From the NCBI GenBank assembly GCA_039026555.1, contig JBCCMB010000030.1, positions 1 to 24,660 on the forward strand: a DNA stretch of 24,660 nt, read 5' to 3'. This document shows, one piece after another, positions 1 to 7,550 of the stretch (position 1 is its first letter; each line of letters starts with the position of its first letter). Under the pieces are notes generated by a model. The model had not been told where the DNA came from, made no database searches, and was given only the letters and a program-made list of their open reading frames with translations. A program made the translations under genes and the position numbers. Origin of the DNA: JBCCMB01 sp039026555. Its GTDB lineage: Bacteria > Pseudomonadota > Alphaproteobacteria > Caulobacterales > Hyphomonadaceae.

Positions 1-175
1 CGGAAAACAAATCTTGAATATCGTGGTTTAAAGCTCGCGTCGCGCAGGCGCGGAGCAATCAACTACTAAGCGCGAAAGCGGCCATCCCAACATAGAAACG
101 AAAGCCGCTTTTGGACGCAGAGAACATCATTTCTCGGAGCTTATAGACATGCGCCTCGTCGAAACAACTTAAGAT
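1..175. other. No recognisable gene at the left edge
   Basis: I see no convincing reading frame, RNA gene or hairpin in this stretch. Together with the transposase relic that follows, it forms a gene-poor left flank of about 480 bases beyond the symporter terminator. Confidence 0.5.
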
Positions 176-430
176 CTACGCGCAGCTCGCCTTTGGACAC
201 ACAATGCGTGTTTCAAATCTTCCGATTTGACGGCGAGGGCTCTGAGCAAGACACCGCTTACGACAAAGTCCTTGCGTGGATGTCTTCTGACCCGCCGCCT
301 CTATTGCAGCCAGGTTCTGAGTAATTTTTTGCGGCTTGGTTTGGAAGGGTGATTTGGTTTCTGGTGCGGGCGGACGATAGCCCAGCGAGGAGTGCGGACG
401 GACAGAATGGCTCAACCATCTCGCCCTTGA
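176..430 (-). pseudogene. Relic of an IS3-type transposase (C-terminal end of OrfB)
   Basis: The minus-strand translation contains the stretch VRPHSSLGYRPPAPET, which is the characteristic end of the integrase core of IS3-family OrfB transposases (rve_3 region). Only about 20 family-like residues remain. They are followed by a tail of about 45 residues with no recognised motif, and the frame upstream of the motif does not continue into a recognisable catalytic core (no DDE motif in view). There is no ATG in this frame; a TTG codon precedes the motif, but I would not call it a real start. I saw no intact terminal inverted repeats. The simplest reading is a decayed insertion-sequence fragment, not an expressed gene. 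The family call is fairly sure; the exact boundaries are not. Confidence 0.55.
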
Positions 431-480
431 AAGCGTTCGACGATTTGGCCGGCTTTTTTGACGGCTTTATGCTGGCGGCC

Positions 481-504
481 AAAAACTAGACCGGCTATCG
501 GTCT
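481..504 (-). terminator. Intrinsic terminator of the symporter gene
   Basis: A perfect 6-bp stem (AGACCG, loop GCTAT, CGGTCT at 488-504) is followed on the minus strand by AG and then five T residues (485-481). It begins 17 bases after the symporter stop codon, exactly where a Rho-independent terminator of that gene would sit. The stem is short but GC-rich at its inner end. Confidence 0.7.
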
Positions 505-521
505 GGGGCCGACATCGTCAG

Positions 522-2213
522 CTATCCCTCCGCCGCAGGTTTGGCCGGCGCGGACGCCCCCTCCTCATTGACCGCTCCGCCATTCGGGTCGCGGTGCATG
601 GCGACCACGACGCCAGAGAGCGCGGCGATCGCAATCAAATTCGGAAACGCCATGGACGCATTCGCGATGTCGCCCAATTGCCAGACCCAATCTGCCGACA
701 CAAGGGTTCCCGAAAACACGACAAGCACCCAGGCATATCGGAAAGGCATGGTCGCGCGCTCGCCGATGAGATAGGTGACCGCTTGCTCGCCATAATAGGA
801 CCAGCCGATAATTGTGGTGAAAGCGAAGAAGAACAACGCGATAGGCACTATCCATTGGCCGCCGGGGAAGGCTGCGCCATAGGCGCGGGTTGTGACCGCC
901 GCAGAGCTGGCGTCCGTCTCCCAGGCATGCGCGACATCCATCAGCACGTCCGCATCGGCGGCGGATGCAATAGCGACATCGCTAACCCCGACGCCGCTTG
1001 CCCGGCACGCTTCCAGCCACGCCGCAGCCGTTTGTCCGCTTTCAGCAATGACCGCCTCTCGTCCGTCGGCGTAGGCGCTCGGGAAAAGATCATCAATGCT
1101 TGCACCGTCGGGGACCGCAAATCCGGTCGCCTCGCAAGTTTGGGCCGCCATTAAAGCCGGGCTTTTCTTGAAATCGCCCTGCACGGTCAAGATCACCAAA
1201 GCGGTCATCGTGCAGATGATGACCGTATCGATGAACACGCCGATCATCGCGATCTCGCCTTGCATAACTGGGCTTTTCGTCTGCGCCGCCGCGTGCGCGA
1301 TGGGCGCGGAGCCTTGCCCCGCTTCGTTCGAGAATAGGCCGCGCGCGATGCCGTAACGCACCGCCTGCATCACGCCATAGCCGGCGGCGCCGCCGGCGGC
1401 TTGCTCAAGCCCAAATGCGTAAGTGATGATCTGCATAAAAGCGGCGGGCACCTTGTCGGCGTTGGCGACCAATACGCAAAACGCGATCAACACATAAAGC
1501 CCAGCCATCACCGGCACGACTTTGCCGGCGAAACTTCCGATTGATTTAATACCGCCGACGATCACCGCGAACACCAAGGCGCCGAGGACTATCCCGATAC
1601 CCCATCCCGGAATGCTGACGCCTACGGATGACGCTGTTTCTTTCGCCGCTTCCGCTATCGAATTGGCTTGGATCATCGATCCGGTCGCCATGGCGGAAAA
1701 AAGCGTTCCCAAACAGAAGATGACCGCGAGCCAACCCCATCCTTTACCAAGGCCGTTTTTGATGTAGTACATCGGACCGCCATTGATGCGGCCGTTTTCG
1801 TCCGTCTCGCGGTACTTAATGGCCAGCGAACTTTCTGAGAAAGCGAGCGCCATCCCGAAAATGGCCACCACCCACATCCAGAAAATCGATCCGGGTCCGC
1901 CAAGCGTAATGGCGGTGGCGACGCCAGCGAGATTGCCGGTTCCAACCTGGCCGGACAACGCCGTCGATAAGGCTTGCCAGGGCGTAATCGCGCCGTCCTC
2001 GCCTTGAGATTTGCGTCCCTGCCATACTTCTGCAAGCGCAGGCGCGAAGCGGCGAAGGGGCCGAGCGCCAAGGCGGACCATCATAAAGAGGCCCGTTCCC
2101 AGCAGCACGATCGCCAGCGGACCGATATTGCCCGGGATGATGGTGGCGTCGCCCCAAGTGCCGCCCCAGATGAAACCTGCGACATTGTTTGTAAACGCGC
2201 TAACGCCGTCCAT
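522..2213 (-). CDS. Sodium:alanine/amino-acid symporter, AGCS family
   Basis: This integral membrane carrier is expected to take up alanine or glycine together with Na+ (or H+). Family hallmarks are GQVGTGNLAGVATAI at residues 88-102 and RGLFSNEAGQGSAPIAHAA at 291-309, within many hydrophobic segments (roughly 30-48, 108-128, 160-180, 205-222, 232-250, 321-343, 453-473, 490-508, 520-540). At 563 residues it is longer than the usual 450-500. The excess is a hydrophilic, acidic insert at about 347-440, between two membrane segments, containing two cysteines (360 and 403). The start is ATG with GGGG about 8 bases upstream. It lies about 100 bp downstream of the response regulator gene and ends in a strong terminator, so it may be its own transcription unit. 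The family call is secure; the substrate is inferred. Confidence 0.93.
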   Translation of the reverse strand: MDGVSAFTNNVAGFIWGGTWGDATIIPGNIGPLAIVLLGTGLFMMVRLGARPLRRFAPALAEVWQGRKSQGEDGAITPWQALSTALSGQVGTGNLAGVATAITLGGPGSIFWMWVVAIFGMALAFSESSLAIKYRETDENGRINGGPMYYIKNGLGKGWGWLAVIFCLGTLFSAMATGSMIQANSIAEAAKETASSVGVSIPGWGIGIVLGALVFAVIVGGIKSIGSFAGKVVPVMAGLYVLIAFCVLVANADKVPAAFMQIITYAFGLEQAAGGAAGYGVMQAVRYGIARGLFSNEAGQGSAPIAHAAAQTKSPVMQGEIAMIGVFIDTVIICTMTALVILTVQGDFKKSPALMAAQTCEATGFAVPDGASIDDLFPSAYADGREAVIAESGQTAAAWLEACRASGVGVSDVAIASAADADVLMDVAHAWETDASSAAVTTRAYGAAFPGGQWIVPIALFFFAFTTIIGWSYYGEQAVTYLIGERATMPFRYAWVLVVFSGTLVSADWVWQLGDIANASMAFPNLIAIAALSGVVVAMHRDPNGGAVNEEGASAPAKPAAEG

Positions 2214-2317
2214 GCTCGCCCCGCAATCTTTTCTTTTTTACGAGGTTCGCACCTTACGCAGCTTGGGCGAGTTGTGAAGCCGAAGACCGAGCGACGGGGT
2301 TTGCAGCGTTTAAACGC

Positions 2318-2818
2318 CTACATTTCGACCACTTGGTCATCCGTGTGTCGGCGCCGAGGACCTGTGTATTTCGGATCGTCCCGCCGGCGCCGATCAGGAC
2401 CGAAAAACGCGTCAGTTCGAACGAAAGGCCGGCGATTGCGTACGACGGCGTCAATCCGCTTCGCCACGTCGTTTGCGCGAATGGGTTTGACAAGAAACTC
2501 GTCAATGCCGGCATTGATCGCCTCGAGGACGCGGCTCTTTTCGGAGTAAGCGGTCACCATGATAATGGGCAAATGCGGATCCGGACTGTCGGGCGCCGTT
2601 CGAATCATGCGTGTGAATTCGACGCCGTCGATGTCTTGCAATCGATAATCGACGAACGCCAAATCGATTTGAGATGACTTGATCAGCTCAAACGCCGTTG
2701 CGGCGTCCGAGGCCTCATAGCTTTCCCCCACCCCTAAGCCCTTAAGTACAGCGCGGACCAAACTACGCATATGCGAGTTGTCATCAAGGATAAGCGCCGA
2801 TACTTCGCGAAAACTCAA
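2318..2818 (-). CDS. CheY-like single-domain response regulator with arginine-rich tail
   Basis: A receiver domain covers about residues 6-127. The expected residues are present: acidic pair D12/D13, phospho-acceptor D57 (in AFVDY), T89 (in MVTA) and K111 (in VKP). There is no output domain. Instead a basic tail (130-166) carries GPDRRRR at 140-146 and GPRRR at 153-157, an arrangement I associate with alphaproteobacterial receiver proteins. The start is TTG: the GGAGG Shine-Dalgarno lies five bases upstream of it and no in-frame ATG is equally well placed. No histidine kinase gene is adjacent, so its partner is unknown. A 12-bp palindrome GCGTTTAAACGC lies just after the stop codon (2306-2317). 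It probably acts by protein-protein contact or phosphotransfer; the pathway is unknown. Confidence 0.9.
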   Translation of the reverse strand: MSFREVSALILDDNSHMRSLVRAVLKGLGVGESYEASDAATAFELIKSSQIDLAFVDYRLQDIDGVEFTRMIRTAPDSPDPHLPIIMVTAYSEKSRVLEAINAGIDEFLVKPIRANDVAKRIDAVVRNRRPFVRTDAFFGPDRRRRDDPKYTGPRRRHTDDQVVEM

Positions 2819-2876
2819 ATTCGCCTCCAGTTTGCGGTGGGAGATCAGAAAGATATACGCAGAACTAAGGCTACAA

Positions 2877-2897
2877 GCGCTGAATCTGCTTCAGCGC
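2877..2897. repeat. Perfect hairpin between PEP carboxylase and response regulator genes
   Basis: GCGCTGAA and TTCAGCGC form an 8-bp perfect inverted repeat around a 5-base loop. It sits about 70 bp past the PEP carboxylase stop and 60 bp before the regulator start. No T-run follows on either strand, so it is not a textbook terminator. It may be a weak or Rho-assisted terminator, an mRNA-end stabiliser or an operator. Confidence 0.5.
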
Positions 2898-2967
2898 CAA
2901 CCTAAGTAACGCAAGTCAGTTTACAAGCGGTAAGCGCAGACGCCCAACTGTACGCGAACAGCATGGA

Positions 2968-5859
2968 TTAACCGTAAGCATTGTAGTGGCAGGCGATTGC
3001 GATCGTGATCAGCTTTAGCGCAGCATCCAGCCGTCGCAGAGGCTCAATGATGTCGCGGTGAAGATCATCATAGCCTTGCGGCTCGGCGTCGCCGTCGGCA
3101 GCGTCCCGATAAGGTTCCAACCGAGGATCAGGACTGTCCGCTTTCGGAAAAATTTCGCACAAGCGATCCGCTAATTCGCCGAGGCGCATTTGCGCGGCCA
3201 TACCGATCAAATCTTCCGAACGCGCCGCATCATGACGTCTGGAGACGGTCGGCGCCGTCGCGGCCAGCGTCATCGCGCGCGCCATCAACGCCTGCCGCAC
3301 CGCGTGAAGACAATGCAGATCCAGCCGGTCCATGCGACGCTCCTCCGCCGGCAGCGCGCCTTCGACATGCGGTAAGATTCGGTCAAACCGCGACAGATCC
3401 AGCGTCAAAATATCTGCGAGCTTGGAGATTGCTGTAAACACTTCATAGTCGGCGAAAATTTCGGATAAGTCCCGATAGGGCTGAGCGGTCGCCCGGTCCG
3501 AGCGCTTCGCGATCGCATTCCAGAAACTAGGATCATAAAGGCGCGCATACCCACGAAACGCCGGCAGACTGGTGACCGCGCGGGCCGTGATCGCCATATC
3601 CGCCAATTGCCGCATCCGTGGCGAGGCCTTGATCAGCGCGGCGAATCTATCCGGATCGCCGCCCGTGCTGGAGCCCAAGCCGCACGCCACATTCAGCGGG
3701 ATCGCCAATTGCTGCAGGATGGCGTTCTGCGGAATAGCGCGCAGCGAGCTTAGCCCCGCCTGTCCGGCTGACGCCCCGGTTTGGCGCCGCGCCTTACGTG
3801 ATCCCGACACGACCAGCAATCCGGGCCCGAACTCCAAAGCCGCACGGGCGTAATCGGCGTTTTCGAACAACCGCTCATGCCAGCTGCGCAAGGTTCGGTA
3901 GATGTCCCAGGTGAAGTCTCGTTCGGCGTAAAAGGGGTCTTCCGCCTCTGCTTGGCTTAAAGCCTCCGGCGGCGACAGCGCATGCAGCGCCGCTTCGGCA
4001 ATGGTGGACTGCGCCAGCCGGTCATTGGCGAAATGCAGATAACCGTCGCCGCCTTGGAAACTGAATTCATGCGTCAGCGCGACGCCGAAGCGGGCGATCT
4101 GCGCGCGCGTCCAAGGCGAAAGCAAGTGGCTGAAACGCTGCTGAAAGCCGCCCGGATAAGCGCCGCGGCCCATACTTTCGCCATGCGTGTTGAACAAGAC
4201 GAGTTCAATGTTGGAGAGGCCATGATCGGCCAAGGCGGCGCCGACCAGATTATGGATACGCTCAATCGCCATCTCAGCGCCGATTTGACCTGCATATCGG
4301 CCGCTATCGGAAAATCCGAATTGAAGGCACAAACGCCCTCGCCCGCGAATGTATTTTACAAACGCTGGTTCTTTCAGCAGTCGGACGACGAAGCGGCCGC
4401 CGCGCTCCAAAGCATCGGGCGTTTCGAAGAGCGGCGAGATGTCGACCTGATCTTCAACGCCGTATTGGCGGGCGAGATAAAGCGCGCCCATGATAGTCGC
4501 GGGGTTCTCGCTCTCGGCGACTAAGAAACGAATGGGCGTTTGCTCATCAATCTCCGACAATAACAAACGGCAGAGCATGAATTGCCGGCGCGCCGTGGTG
4601 CGCTGCTCGAACAAATCGGCCACGCCGCCCGCCGCGCAGTGGGGCGCATCCGCGCGCTCGGCGATCGCGGCGAGCGCCGCGCGGCCGATTTCCGCATCAT
4701 CATCGGCGGCCACCGCCTCCGGAAAGTCCTGCGCCAGGACCACGCGGATCTGCGCAGCGTTGATGCGCAGGTGAATGCGCGCCGTTCCCAATCCGAAGGC
4801 GCGCATTTCTGCGACAAGCCCAATAAGCGCAGCGGCGTCGGCCGGTGCAGCTTCCTTCGCAGCCGTTTCAAGCGCGTCGATCATCTCGCGCAAATTCGGC
4901 TCGTGCGACCGCCGCTCAAGCTGTTGCGCGCACGTCACCAACCAATCGGTATCGCGAGGCGTTTGCACAAACGCCTTCGCCGCATCTCGCGCGACCGCCG
5001 CCTCTTCGCGACAGATATCGATGTTGGCTTTTAGCGGCTTCAACGCCGTTTTGCGTCCGCAGATGGCCTTCAAGCGCTCAGCATAGCGCTCAAGCTGCAC
5101 GGCTTTTTCGCCAAACCGCAGCGCCAATGTGTCGCCCCAATGAATGTCCGTGCGCCCATCAAGATCATAGCCGACCCAAGACGCCAGATTGATGATCGCC
5201 GGACGCAAATCGCGCCATTGGTCTGGAAACGCGCCTTGTCCGATCTCCAGCGTCAACGCCCAAAGCGCCTGCAACGCCTCGCGCCCGTGCGCCAAGGCGG
5301 CCTGCACTTCGTCATGTTCGGCCTTGAGCGTTACCCCGCCCGGGCTCAACATCCCCTCTTCGCGAACAGCGAGCTCCATAGCGGCGCGCGGGGTTTGCGT
5401 CGGATCGGCGGCGGCGTCCGCGAAGCGCTGGCGCAGACTGCGGGGCAAAGCGAAGGTCGGGTGCGCCGTAAACACCACGCCCGCCGCCACGCGCTCGACG
5501 CCTGCGCGGTAGGCGTCAAAGCCCTGCTCCGTCAGCGTGGATAACTGCGCCCTCACCTCAGCCCAAGGATCCGCCTCCGACAGCAAACGGTGCGTTGATC
5601 GAAAGCGCTCCAGGCGATCAGCTAAGGCGGAGGCGCCTAACAGCTCAACTGCGTCTTCAAGCTCTGCATCCGATAATGCGCCATCTTCCAGCGCGCGAAA
5701 CAGATCGATCGACAAGCGGCGCACCGAATTGGTTTGAGGATCGCTATCAATGTCGGCGGCGTATTTTTGCAGCGTTTCCTTACACCAACCGACAAGATCT
5801 TTGGGAGCCGCGCTCAGCGGTCGGTTCGAAACGTCCGCATTTTGGTCATGCTTCGCCAT
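2968..5859 (-). CDS. ppc: Phosphoenolpyruvate carboxylase, divergent
   Basis: The family enzyme makes oxaloacetate from PEP and bicarbonate, refilling the TCA cycle in the cytoplasm. I start at ATG 5859 (963 residues) because CGAGG lies six bases upstream; a GTG 24 bp further up has no ribosome site and falls at the start point of the candidate promoter. Length is normal for the family. Retained motifs are TAHPT at 131-135, arginine in HLRINAA (365), metal-ligand-like E479 in PLFET and D518 in FSDS, GRG at 564-566, GSRKARR near 686 and LRAIP near 706. Several signature positions are altered: TAHPTF for TAHPTE, WVGYDLDGR for the WMGGDRDGNP-type motif, SDSGRYAG for SDSNKDAG, THGESMGRG for HGRGGSVGRG, and a terminus HYNAYG in place of RNTG. 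The family is clear; full catalytic competence is inferred. Confidence 0.9.
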   Translation of the reverse strand: MAKHDQNADVSNRPLSAAPKDLVGWCKETLQKYAADIDSDPQTNSVRRLSIDLFRALEDGALSDAELEDAVELLGASALADRLERFRSTHRLLSEADPWAEVRAQLSTLTEQGFDAYRAGVERVAAGVVFTAHPTFALPRSLRQRFADAAADPTQTPRAAMELAVREEGMLSPGGVTLKAEHDEVQAALAHGREALQALWALTLEIGQGAFPDQWRDLRPAIINLASWVGYDLDGRTDIHWGDTLALRFGEKAVQLERYAERLKAICGRKTALKPLKANIDICREEAAVARDAAKAFVQTPRDTDWLVTCAQQLERRSHEPNLREMIDALETAAKEAAPADAAALIGLVAEMRAFGLGTARIHLRINAAQIRVVLAQDFPEAVAADDDAEIGRAALAAIAERADAPHCAAGGVADLFEQRTTARRQFMLCRLLLSEIDEQTPIRFLVAESENPATIMGALYLARQYGVEDQVDISPLFETPDALERGGRFVVRLLKEPAFVKYIRGRGRLCLQFGFSDSGRYAGQIGAEMAIERIHNLVGAALADHGLSNIELVLFNTHGESMGRGAYPGGFQQRFSHLLSPWTRAQIARFGVALTHEFSFQGGDGYLHFANDRLAQSTIAEAALHALSPPEALSQAEAEDPFYAERDFTWDIYRTLRSWHERLFENADYARAALEFGPGLLVVSGSRKARRQTGASAGQAGLSSLRAIPQNAILQQLAIPLNVACGLGSSTGGDPDRFAALIKASPRMRQLADMAITARAVTSLPAFRGYARLYDPSFWNAIAKRSDRATAQPYRDLSEIFADYEVFTAISKLADILTLDLSRFDRILPHVEGALPAEERRMDRLDLHCLHAVRQALMARAMTLAATAPTVSRRHDAARSEDLIGMAAQMRLGELADRLCEIFPKADSPDPRLEPYRDAADGDAEPQGYDDLHRDIIEPLRRLDAALKLITIAIACHYNAYG

Positions 5860-5887
5860 ATCGAGCCTCGCCGGAAAAACCACCGCG

Positions 5888-5916
5888 ATTTATTCGATGA
5901 ACGCGCAAGAGTTCAA
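5888..5916 (-). promoter_or_regulatory. Candidate promoter of ppc
   Basis: On the minus strand TTGAAC (5911-5916) is separated by 17 bases from ATAAAT (5888-5893). This is a fair match to a sigma-70-type promoter. It would start transcription near 5881, just upstream of the preferred ATG at 5859, and it disfavours the GTG start at 5883. Upstream lie two copies of TTTTGCAA (5926-5933 and 5943-5950) 17 bp apart, which could be regulator half-sites. Confidence 0.4.
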
Positions 5917-5986
5917 GCGCTGTCATTTTGCAATAGCCACAGTTTTGCAAATCATGAGGCCTTCGATGAAAGACCGGGCGACGACG

Positions 5987-6508
5987 CTAAACAGATAGGC
6001 CGTCGCGCAAGAGGCGCAGAGCGCTGACTTGCACAGGCTCCTGATATCCATCCAGATCCGCGATCTCTTCAGCCATGTCGATCAGAGCGAGACGTTCGGA
6101 CCGCCCCAAACTCTCGCTCCATATTGGTAAGAGACGCCGGACTACATCATTTGGTTCCGTGACCTCACTCGCCGCCCATTTCGCGAACGCGACGGCGTCC
6201 GCGCGCTCGTTTGCGGGCATTCCGACGGTCTCCGCCAACATTTGATCGATCCGGGCGGCTTCATCTGGGCCCGAGCGTTTCACGTAGGCGAGCGAGAACA
6301 ACAAAACAGCCGCTGCGTCGCCGGGTGTTTCAACCTCAGACAGCGCCGCATTGAGCGTTTGGTTTTTGAACTGTCGGCGGTTGTAGGCGCCCTTCAATCG
6401 GCCCGCAGCGTCCATTGCGCCGTCGATCGCCTGCTTCGCCATCCGCAAGCGCCAATACCAAACGCCAATGGCTGTGATAACGCCGAGCAACACTCCCAGA
6501 ATTTGCAC
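5987..6508 (-). CDS. Membrane-anchored TerB-like hypothetical protein
   Basis: I do not recognise a named family with certainty. I start at GTG 6508 (173 residues) because GAGGA lies four bases upstream; an ATG at 6586 would add 26 residues, overlap the 3' end of murB by 40 bp and has no clear ribosome site. One hydrophobic segment at about residues 3-18 (ILGVLLGVITAIGVWYW) is followed by RLR, suggesting an N-terminal anchor with the rest in the cytoplasm. The remainder is helical and acidic; the last ~35 residues (SLGRSERLALIDMAEEIADLDG followed by another helix) resemble the second half of a TerB/DjlA-type helical domain. The gene begins 38 bp after the murB stop, so it is probably co-transcribed with the dcw operon. 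The TerB assignment is inference from pattern only. Confidence 0.75.
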   Translation of the reverse strand: MQILGVLLGVITAIGVWYWRLRMAKQAIDGAMDAAGRLKGAYNRRQFKNQTLNAALSEVETPGDAAAVLLFSLAYVKRSGPDEAARIDQMLAETVGMPANERADAVAFAKWAASEVTEPNDVVRRLLPIWSESLGRSERLALIDMAEEIADLDGYQEPVQVSALRLLRDGLSV

Positions 6509-6546
6509 GGCGTCCTCTTTGTTTGTTGCAAGCGCTCCTAAAATAG

Positions 6547-7497
6547 TTATCCGTGCGCGCGACGTCCAATGCGTTTGATTTCCCATTGCAGTTCAACGCC
6601 GGAATTTTCCCGTACGGCCGCGCGCACCTCTTCGCCTAGATCCTCTAGATCAGACGCCGTCGCATCGCCCGTATTGATGAGGAAATTGCAGTGTTTCTCG
6701 CTGACCTGCGCGCCGCCTAGCGTCGCGCCGCGTTTGCCGGCGTCATCGATCAACTTCCAGGATTTGCGTTGGTCGGGCGCGCCCGGCGGATCGGGATTAG
6801 CGAAGGTGGAGCCGCCCGTCTTGTCACGAATGGGCTGCGCCTCTTCGCGCCGCGCCTGAAACTCTGCAATCTTCGCCTCAATCTCATCACGCTCACCCTC
6901 CTCGCCCGCCACCGCGATTTCCGTAATGATCACATCAGACGGCAGGGAAGATTTGCGGTAAGCGAAGCCCAATTTCGGATCACCGAAATTCATGTCTTCA
7001 GCTTCAAACTGTACAGGCGCGCCCGTCCGGTCAAAGCCCCAAGCGCGGACGAAGACGTCCTTAAACTCGCGATCATAACAGCCCGCATTCATGGCGATCG
7101 CGCCGCCGATTGTTCCGGGAATGCCGGAGAAAAACTCCAGCCCGGCGATGCTCTGTTCAGCGGCCGATTTGGCGATGCGCATATCCAAAGCGCCTGCGCG
7201 CACGGCCAGGGTGATCGGGTTCATCACCTCGACCTCGCCCCAATATTTGCCCATCAGACGCACCACCACGCCCGGCACGCCGCCATCACGCACAATTACG
7301 TTGGACGCGGCGCCTAAAACGGTGACCGGAATATCCGCCGGCGTCGCTTTCAAAAACGCCGCCAAATCTTCACGGTCGGCCGGCAGGAAAAGCGCATCTG
7401 CGGGTCCGCCGACCCGGAACCAGGTGGCGGGAGCCAATGGCGCATCAGCGACAAGCTTTCCGCGCACCTCGGGAAGTTGAGAGATCAAATCGGTCAT
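6547..7497 (-). CDS. murB: UDP-N-acetylenolpyruvoylglucosamine reductase
   Basis: This FAD enzyme uses NADPH to reduce UDP-GlcNAc-enolpyruvate to UDP-MurNAc, the second committed step of peptidoglycan precursor synthesis. FAD-site motifs are visible: LGAASNVIVRDGG (61-73) and IPGTIGGAIAMNAGCY (126-141). The catalytic serine is S230 in GGSTFANP, YRKS is at 180-183 and the C-terminal acid is E267 in SEKHCNFLIN. At 316 residues it is the compact form of the family. The start is ATG, with no strong Shine-Dalgarno and a hairpin (7519-7537) just upstream, so its translation may be modulated. It lies 53 bp after the DUF937 gene rather than directly after murC. Confidence 0.97.
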   Translation of the reverse strand: MTDLISQLPEVRGKLVADAPLAPATWFRVGGPADALFLPADREDLAAFLKATPADIPVTVLGAASNVIVRDGGVPGVVVRLMGKYWGEVEVMNPITLAVRAGALDMRIAKSAAEQSIAGLEFFSGIPGTIGGAIAMNAGCYDREFKDVFVRAWGFDRTGAPVQFEAEDMNFGDPKLGFAYRKSSLPSDVIITEIAVAGEEGERDEIEAKIAEFQARREEAQPIRDKTGGSTFANPDPPGAPDQRKSWKLIDDAGKRGATLGGAQVSEKHCNFLINTGDATASDLEDLGEEVRAAVRENSGVELQWEIKRIGRRAHG

Positions 7498-7518
7498 GGG
7501 TGCTGCTTAGAGGGCGTC

Positions 7519-7537
7519 GCAGGTTTAGAAAACCTGC
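7519..7537. repeat. Perfect hairpin upstream of murB
   Basis: GCAGGTTT and AAACCTGC form an 8-bp perfect stem with a 3-base loop, 14 bases after the DUF937 stop and 21 bases before the murB start. No T-run follows on the minus strand, so it is unlikely to be a strong terminator. It could be an mRNA processing or stabilising element, or an attenuator, inside the operon. Confidence 0.55.
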
Positions 7538-7550
7538 ATAGCCTGATTGG

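Noticed and set aside
594..1154. 186-codon plus-strand frame over the symporter
   Set aside because: The opposite strand encodes the symporter; this translation is rich in R, H and D with no domain pattern, so it is a shadow.
1974..2549. 191-codon plus-strand frame across the symporter/regulator junction
   Set aside because: It spans two well-supported opposite-strand genes and shows no recognisable motif.
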